This document shows, piece after piece, positions 1 through 4,616 of a DNA stretch of 7,095 nucleotides. The notes beneath the pieces were generated by a model. The model did no database searches. It was not told where the DNA came from and worked only from the letters and a program-made list of their open reading frames with translations. The stretch spans positions 1 to 7,095 of the forward strand of contig UQIY01000070.1 in assembly GCA_900541195.1 (NCBI GenBank), written 5' to 3'. Position 1 is the first letter of the stretch. Every line of letters starts with the position of its first letter. The position numbers and the translations under genes are program-made. The DNA is from an uncultured Collinsella sp. (GTDB lineage: Bacteria > Actinomycetota > Coriobacteriia > Coriobacteriales > Coriobacteriaceae).

Positions 1-24
1 ACCGAGCCGCCATTGGGAATGTAG

Positions 25-56
25 AAGGGGGAGGCCTCGCGGCCTCCCCCTTTTTT
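25..56 (+). terminator. Rho-independent terminator of the upstream unit
   Basis: A perfect 10-bp GC-rich stem (27-36 with 41-50) closes a TCGC tetraloop and is followed directly by six T residues (51-56). The two A residues at 25-26 can extend the stem by pairing with the first Ts. The T-run lies only on the + strand side, so it stops rightward transcription entering from outside the window. It insulates the acpS operon from the preceding gene. Confidence 0.95.
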
Positions 57-104
57 GTGCTTATAGGGCCATCACTCCACTGTCGCTGTGTTTTTGACCC
101 TCGT

Positions 105-134
105 TTGTTGCATCTTCTGCGAACGGGCTACAAT
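105..134 (+). promoter_or_regulatory. Candidate promoter of the acpS operon
   Basis: A good -10 hexamer, TACAAT, lies at 129-134. The best -35 options are TTGTTG at 105-110 (18-base spacer) or TTGCAT at 108-113 (15-base spacer). A closer -35 match, TTGACC at 94-99, is 29 bases away and too far to pair with this -10. Transcription would start near 140-142, leaving a short leader of about 22 bases before the acpS start. The position, between a terminator and the first gene of a tight operon, supports the call. The -35 match is weak and no operator or riboswitch is visible. Confidence 0.5.
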
Positions 135-153
135 GTCATAGTCTGTGCAGCAT

Positions 154-160
154 GGAGGTG
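154..160 (+). promoter_or_regulatory. Shine-Dalgarno site that sets the acpS start
   Basis: GGAGGTG is a near-perfect anti-16S match lying just upstream of the ATG at 164. An in-frame ATG at 152 sits before this site, so starting there would place the ribosome-binding site inside the coding sequence. The 164 start is therefore preferred and gives an N-terminus where the GVDIVEI motif begins at residue 7, as usual for AcpS. Confidence 0.85.
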
Positions 161-163
161 ATT

Positions 164-703
164 ATGGCCGAAGCCGGAATCGGCGTTGATATCGTCGAGA
201 TTTCCCGAATGAAATCAATCCTTGAGAAGACGCCCGCGTTTGCTCGGCGCGTGTTTACCGATGAAGAGCGTTCGTATTGCGATGCCTCGTCTCGTCCTGC
301 CGCGCATTATGCCAGTCGTTTTGCTTCTCGCGAGGCGGTACTTAAGGCGCTTGGTACGGGTTTTAGCCAGGGCGTTGGCCGTAAAGACGTTTCCGTAACG
401 CGCGATAAGCTCGGCAAGCCAAAAGCGCTGCTTTCGGGTCGTGCTCTCGAAATCGCCCAGGAATTGGGCGTTGTCGAGGTCGCTCTTTCTATTACTCTGA
501 CGGGCGACTTGGCTGTCGCTAATGCCATTGCGATCACCGAGGATGCTCGACCTAAACCCAAGGAAGAAAAGGTGAGCACGAAGGAGCGCGTTGCTCAGAC
601 ATTTAAAGAGGCTCGTTCTTTCTTAGACGAGCTCGAACAGCTGCAACAATCTGCTTTGTCGGAACATCTGGATGATGATCCACAAGATATGCTAGGAGCA
701 TAG
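164..703 (+). CDS. acpS: Holo-[acyl-carrier-protein] synthase with C-terminal extension
   Basis: Transfers 4'-phosphopantetheine from CoA to a serine of acyl carrier protein, activating cytosolic fatty acid synthesis. The 179-residue product shows the AcpS core at about 5-127: GVDIVEI (7-13, with D9 expected to bind Mg), FTDEERSYC (31-39), SRFASREAVLKALGTGF (51-67, with E57 as second metal ligand and K61), and GKPKALLSG (84-92). In the late motif, usually S-x-T/S-H-T, the sequence reads LSITLTGD (108-115), with Leu112 where the family normally has His. Residues about 128-179 are an extra charged, probably helical tail, since AcpS is usually near 120 residues. The start at 164 follows GGAGGTG; an in-frame ATG at 152 is rejected. 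The stop directly abuts the nnr ATG. Identity is secure; the effect of L112 and the role of the tail are unknown. Confidence 0.93.
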   Translation: MAEAGIGVDIVEISRMKSILEKTPAFARRVFTDEERSYCDASSRPAAHYASRFASREAVLKALGTGFSQGVGRKDVSVTRDKLGKPKALLSGRALEIAQELGVVEVALSITLTGDLAVANAIAITEDARPKPKEEKVSTKERVAQTFKEARSFLDELEQLQQSALSEHLDDDPQDMLGA

Positions 704-2320
704 ATGAAACCGGTTTTGAGTACCGAGGAAGTCGTTCGCCTCGAAGATATTATCGAGCGTGAGGGTACCTCGAAGGCCGAACTCATGGAGTTGGCGGGCG
801 AATTTGCTGCCAACGAGATTTTAAAGCTCAACCCCGATCGCGTTCTTGTATTGGTCGGTTTTGGCAACAATGGCGGAGATGGCTGGGTTGCCGCTGACAT
901 TCTGACGCATAAGGGCGTTGATGTAGATATCGTCTCTCCGGTTGAGCCGGATGAGATCCCTGCCGCTCTCGCTCGTCATGTCGCCCGTCGTACTGCTGGT
1001 CGCGACGTGCATGTGTGTGTCGGCCCCTCTCGTGATGAGCTGGAGGTGCTGATTGATAAGGCTGATGTTGTAGTCGATGCCATTTTTGGTACCGGTTTTC
1101 ATGGTGATCTTCGTGCGCCGTTTTCAATCTGGATCCCCACGGTCAATGAAAATGCCGATCGCGTTGTCTCCATCGATGTTCCCTCGGGCCTGAATGCCGA
1201 GACGGGTGTGGTGGATGACGACTGCATTCGTGCCGAGCGTACGGTGACGATGATTGCTCCCAAGATCGGCTTATACAGCGCTGACGGTCCCGAATATGCA
1301 GGCGATCTGGTCTGCGGCGGTCTGTATGACCGCCTTGATGAGGTTATTGACGATGTCGACCATGCTGCCGAGATCGTGGAACCCGGTGACCTTGTGGACT
1401 ATTTTGCTCCGCTGCCTACGAATATCGATAAGTACTCGCGCGGCTCGGTGCTCATTGTTGCCGGATCGGCGCAGTATCCTGGTGCTGCCATTATGGCGGC
1501 CAAGTCTGCAGCTCGCGCGGGTGCTGGTTACGTGGCAGTCGCGGCTCCTGACGCCTGCGCCAATCTTATTCGCATGGCACTTCCTTCGATTCCCGTCTTT
1601 GCTATTCCGTCTGATTCCCGCGGCTCCTTTGGCGCCGCTGCGCGCATGACGGTGTGCGAGATTGCAAAGAAGTACAGCTGCGTACTGTGCGGTCCCGGTA
1701 TGACGACGTCTGCCGGCGCTATGCAGGTGGTTTCGGGCTTGCTCGAGCTTGATGTACCGCTTATTTTGGATGCCGATGCACTCAACTGCCTTGCTAAGAT
1801 TGCCATTGACGGTATTGATAGTAACCCCGAGATGTATCGTCGCGAGCAGCCGTTGGTTATGACGCCGCACTATCGTGAGCTTTCGCGTCTGGTTGCCGGT
1901 GACGAGGTGAACGACCTTGGTACCGCGATTGCAGCCGCGCAGAAGGTTGTCTGGGCTGCAGGCTCCGACAATCTGGTGGTCATTGCCAAGGGGCCGACGA
2001 CGGCTATCTGTGGCGTTGAGCGTGTGCTGCTGCCACTTTCGGGTCCGGCTTCTCTGGCAACTGCCGGTTCGGGTGATGTTCTCGCGGGTATTTTGGCCGG
2101 CACGCTTGCCACCATGCGCGACGAGATGGATCGTTGGGAGTTGCTGTATTCGTACGCCGTCGCACTTCACAGCTACGCCGGTTTTGCCGCGGCGACGGAG
2201 TATGGTGAGAAGAGCGTTATCGCGACCGATCTTATCGACTTGATTGGTCCTGCCATGGAGCTGGCAGCAAAGGATGCGCTCGAAGATCTGGGAATCATGG
2301 ACGAAGGGTCGGATGACTAA
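704..2320 (+). CDS. nnr: Bifunctional NAD(P)H-hydrate epimerase / ADP-dependent NAD(P)H-hydrate dehydratase
   Basis: Repairs hydrated NADH and NADPH. The N-terminal YjeF_N domain interconverts R and S hydrates, and the C-terminal ribokinase-like domain dehydrates the S form using ADP. In 538 residues the epimerase part (about 1-225) has GFGNNGGDG (52-60), DAIFGTG (125-131) and SIDVPSGLN (156-164). The dehydratase part (about 240-520) has KYSRGSVLIVAGSAQYPGAA (243-262), CGPGM (329-333), LDADALN (355-361), MTPHYRELSRL (386-396), IAKGPTT (427-433) and ATAGSGDVLAG (452-462), where D458 is the expected catalytic Asp. Length is typical of the fused two-domain enzyme. AGGAG at 694-698, inside the end of acpS, serves as its ribosome-binding site; the ATG follows the acpS stop with no gap, implying coupled translation. 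No key motif is missing. Confidence 0.96.
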   Translation: MKPVLSTEEVVRLEDIIEREGTSKAELMELAGEFAANEILKLNPDRVLVLVGFGNNGGDGWVAADILTHKGVDVDIVSPVEPDEIPAALARHVARRTAGRDVHVCVGPSRDELEVLIDKADVVVDAIFGTGFHGDLRAPFSIWIPTVNENADRVVSIDVPSGLNAETGVVDDDCIRAERTVTMIAPKIGLYSADGPEYAGDLVCGGLYDRLDEVIDDVDHAAEIVEPGDLVDYFAPLPTNIDKYSRGSVLIVAGSAQYPGAAIMAAKSAARAGAGYVAVAAPDACANLIRMALPSIPVFAIPSDSRGSFGAAARMTVCEIAKKYSCVLCGPGMTTSAGAMQVVSGLLELDVPLILDADALNCLAKIAIDGIDSNPEMYRREQPLVMTPHYRELSRLVAGDEVNDLGTAIAAAQKVVWAAGSDNLVVIAKGPTTAICGVERVLLPLSGPASLATAGSGDVLAGILAGTLATMRDEMDRWELLYSYAVALHSYAGFAAATEYGEKSVIATDLIDLIGPAMELAAKDALEDLGIMDEGSDD

Positions 2321-2322
2321 TC

Positions 2323-3468
2323 ATGAATAAAGCCGATTTGACGCGCTGGTCCTGGGTCGAGATCGACCGCGGGGCGCTCCGTCGCAACACGAGGGCCTAT
2401 AAGAACTTGTTGAATCCACGTCAGCGCCTGTGCTGCGTGGTCAAGGCCGATGCTTATGGTCATGGAGCTGTTGAGTGCGCCAAGATCATGTATTCGGCCG
2501 GTGCCGACATGTTTGCCGTGGCGACGGTTAACGAGGGCGTTGAGCTCCGACAGGGCGGGATTACGAAACCCATCCTCATCCTAAGCGAGCCGCCTATCGA
2601 GGCCATTCCGACGTTGCTCGAGTTTGATATCATGCCCTCGGTCTATACGTCTGACTTTGCTCTTGCGTATGGCGAATGTGCCGTCGCGGCGGGCAAGGTG
2701 GGCAAGTATCATCTCGCCATCGAGACAGGTATGAATCGTGTCGGCGTACACTACACACAGGTGCTCGACTTTGTCCGCGGTATTAATTTCCATCGCGGTA
2801 TTCAGTGCGACGGCGTATTTACGCACTTCGCCACGGCCGATGAACCTTCGGGCTGGGACTACAAGCTGCAGTGTCAGCGCTTTACCGAGGCCGTTCAAGC
2901 CATTAAGGATGCGGGTTTTGAGTGCGGTATCGTGCACTGCGCCAACACGCCGTCCTCGATGCTCGACCCCTCGATGCATTTTGATATGATTCGCGCCGGC
3001 GTTGGCTTGTATGGCATGCAGCCGTGCGAGCTGAGTGGCCGCGTGATGCAGCTTGATCCCGTTATGAGCGTCCATGCGCGCGTGACGCGCGTGGCACACC
3101 CTGCGATGGGTGAGGGCGTGGGCTACGGTTTTACCTACCGCGTACCGCGCACGCGCGTTCAGATCTGCACGCTGCCGATCGGTTATGCCGACGGCCTATC
3201 GCGTACGCTTTCCAATCGTATGGATGTGCTGTATCGCGGCGAGCGCGTGCATCAGGTTGGCAATATCTGCATGGACCAGTTTATGGTCGCCATTCAGTCC
3301 AACCCGGCACACGAGATTCCCGAGGCCGAGTATGGTGACGAGATGATTATTGTCGGCCGCGATGGCGATGCCGAGATCACTATGGACGAGATGGCCCGAC
3401 TGCGCGGAACGATTAACTACGAGGTCGCCTGCGGCTTTGGCATGCGCCTCGACAAGGTCTACGTGTAG
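2323..3468 (+). CDS. alr: Alanine racemase, PLP-dependent
   Basis: Interconverts L- and D-alanine in the cytoplasm, supplying D-Ala for peptidoglycan. The 381-residue protein has the fold type III PLP barrel motif VVKADAYGHG (39-48), with K41 the PLP-binding lysine, followed by FTHFATADE (166-174), HCANTPSS (205-212), MIRAGVGLYG (222-231), GVGYGFTYR (265-273, with Y268 the likely catalytic Tyr), IGYADGLSR (286-294) and NICMDQFMV (314-322). Length is normal. At IETGMNR (133-139) the residue before Ile is A132, where well-studied enzymes carry a carboxylated Lys (Lys129 of the Geobacillus enzyme), and the following Asp is Glu134. The C-terminus reads RLDKVYV rather than the common R-V-P-R-x-Y. 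It starts 2 bases after nnr with only a weak, distant AAGGG (2304-2308), so it is probably translated by coupling to nnr. Confidence 0.96.
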   Translation: MNKADLTRWSWVEIDRGALRRNTRAYKNLLNPRQRLCCVVKADAYGHGAVECAKIMYSAGADMFAVATVNEGVELRQGGITKPILILSEPPIEAIPTLLEFDIMPSVYTSDFALAYGECAVAAGKVGKYHLAIETGMNRVGVHYTQVLDFVRGINFHRGIQCDGVFTHFATADEPSGWDYKLQCQRFTEAVQAIKDAGFECGIVHCANTPSSMLDPSMHFDMIRAGVGLYGMQPCELSGRVMQLDPVMSVHARVTRVAHPAMGEGVGYGFTYRVPRTRVQICTLPIGYADGLSRTLSNRMDVLYRGERVHQVGNICMDQFMVAIQSNPAHEIPEAEYGDEMIIVGRDGDAEITMDEMARLRGTINYEVACGFGMRLDKVYV

Positions 3469-3476
3469 GAGTCGCC

Positions 3477-4097
3477 ATGGGCGTCATGCACATCCCCGGC
3501 CATACCCATCAGGCACCACGTGAGGTCGCACTCGAGGAAATTGAGGCCGTTCTGGGCGATTGTCACCTCTGCCAGCTCTACCAGTCGCGTCACAATATCG
3601 TGTTTGGCGTGGGAAACCCCCGCGCTCGTGTGATGTTTATTGGCGAGGCGCCGGGCCGCAATGAGGATTTGCAGGGCGAGCCCTTTGTGGGGGCGGCAGG
3701 CGAGGACCTCAACGGCATTTTGTCGCTGGCGGGGCTCAAACGCGAAGACGTCTACATTGCCAACGTGCTTAAGTGCCGCCCGCCGGGAAACCGCAATCCA
3801 CGTCCCGAGGAAGTGCTGGCTTGCTCGCCGTTTTTGCGTGAGCAGATTCGAAGCATCTGGCCCGATATTATCGTGACGCTCGGCAACCCCGCGACGCACT
3901 TTGTGCTTAAGACCGAGATTGGCATTACTAAGCTGCGCGGCAGGTTCCATCAGATGGGCCACTTTGTGGTGATGCCGACGTTTCATCCTGCGGCGGCGCT
4001 GCGCAATCCGGCGTGGCAGGAGTTGCTGGAGGAAGACTTTAAGATGCTGGGCGACTATCTGGAGCGGCACCCCGCGCCGGAGACCGCCTCGGAATAA
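3477..4097 (+). CDS. udg: Type 4 (family 4) uracil-DNA glycosylase, Fe-S cluster type
   Basis: Removes uracil arising from cytosine deamination or dUTP misincorporation, starting base excision repair. In 206 residues it shows the family 4 signature: C29-x2-C32, then GEAPGRNEDLQGEPFVG (56-72), KCRPPGNRNP (99-108, with C100), AC (115-116, with C116) and the FHPAAALRNP motif (169-178). The four cysteines match the expected ligands of the 4Fe-4S cluster, and length fits the family (about 190-220). The start is the ATG after AGGAG at 3467-3471, which overlaps the alr stop; an alternative Met at residue 4 lacks a better site. It ends with tandem TAA codons (4095-4100). Its place among cell-wall and tRNA-modification genes is unexpected for a DNA repair enzyme; it probably just shares the transcript. 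Confidence 0.94.
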   Translation: MGVMHIPGHTHQAPREVALEEIEAVLGDCHLCQLYQSRHNIVFGVGNPRARVMFIGEAPGRNEDLQGEPFVGAAGEDLNGILSLAGLKREDVYIANVLKCRPPGNRNPRPEEVLACSPFLREQIRSIWPDIIVTLGNPATHFVLKTEIGITKLRGRFHQMGHFVVMPTFHPAAALRNPAWQELLEEDFKMLGDYLERHPAPETASE

Positions 4098-4109
4098 TAA
4101 GGAGCGCAT

Positions 4110-4616
4110 ATGTCCCTGGAGCGCCTGGGGGTAGGTACCTATAGAACGGCTCGTACTGCCGATACGGAGCATTTTGGCGAGCTGGTCGCACCGTGTCTAG
4201 AAGATGGCGATGTGCTGATTTTGACCGGCGGCCTCGGGGTGGGCAAAACCCACTTTACCAAGGGCGTCTCGCGCGGGCTGGGCGATGGGCATATGGTTAC
4301 GAGCCCTACGTTTGCGCTCATGGCCGTTCACGATCAAGGCCGTATTCCGCTGTTTCACTTTGATCTATACCGCCTGGAGCATGCCTACGAGCTCGAGGAT
4401 ACGGGCATTTTCGATGTGCTGGGCTATGAGGGTGCTTGCCTGCTGGAATGGGGCGAACAATTCCAAGACGAGCTGACGGATGAGTATCTTTCGGTGACGC
4501 TCAAGCGTGATGAGGGCGACAGCGATGTGCGAACGATAACGCTCGAGGCGCACGGTGACCGCGCAATGGAGCTTTCCCATTTGATTGATAAGGCTGTACA
4601 AGATGAGCTTGCATAA
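4110..4616 (+). CDS. tsaE: tRNA threonylcarbamoyladenosine biosynthesis ATPase TsaE
   Basis: ATPase partner of the TsaB-TsaD complex that makes t6A at position 37 of ANN-decoding tRNAs; it binds the dimer and is needed for repeated catalytic cycles. The 168-residue protein has a Walker A motif GGLGVGKT (40-47, with K46 and T47), then TSPTFALM (64-71), HFDLYRLE (83-90, with D85) and LLEWGEQF (111-118), all hallmarks of the family. Length is slightly above the usual 150 or so because of a short charged tail after about 150. AAGGAG at 4099-4104, overlapping the second udg stop, sets the ATG at 4110. Its last 14 bases overlap the start of the next gene, which encodes its direct partners, so coupled synthesis of all complex members is likely. 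A TsaC-type enzyme that makes the threonylcarbamoyl-AMP substrate is not in the window. Confidence 0.96.
   Translation: MSLERLGVGTYRTARTADTEHFGELVAPCLEDGDVLILTGGLGVGKTHFTKGVSRGLGDGHMVTSPTFALMAVHDQGRIPLFHFDLYRLEHAYELEDTGIFDVLGYEGACLLEWGEQFQDELTDEYLSVTLKRDEGDSDVRTITLEAHGDRAMELSHLIDKAVQDELA

Noticed and set aside
1..24. Possible 3' end of an upstream gene: the frame from base 1 reads TEPPLGM and stops with TAG at 22-24, just before the terminator.
   Set aside because: Seven codons are too few to recognise a family or to show coding constraint. The position before a terminator fits a gene end, but nothing else supports it.
94..134. TTGACC (94-99) as the -35 partner of TACAAT (129-134).
   Set aside because: The 29-base spacer is far beyond the usual 16-18 bases. 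A closer though weaker -35 was used instead.
152..166. acpS start at the ATG at 152.
   Set aside because: The strong GGAGGTG site lies downstream of this ATG and points to the ATG at 164. There is no ribosome-binding site in front of 152.
1254..1649. Other-frame plus-strand open frames inside nnr, alr, udg and the fusion gene, for example 1254-1649, 3110-3346 and 5138-5443.
   Set aside because: They overlap genes with clear family motifs, have no good ribosome-binding sites and give Arg/Ser-rich translations typical of off-frame reading.
1271..2170. Long open frame of 299 codons on the minus strand opposite nnr.
   Set aside because: It lies wholly within a well-identified gene, has a low-complexity Arg/His-rich translation with no known motif, and arises readily from codon bias in GC-rich DNA. 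Similar minus-strand frames at 4501-5391 and 5962-6813 are rejected for the same reason.
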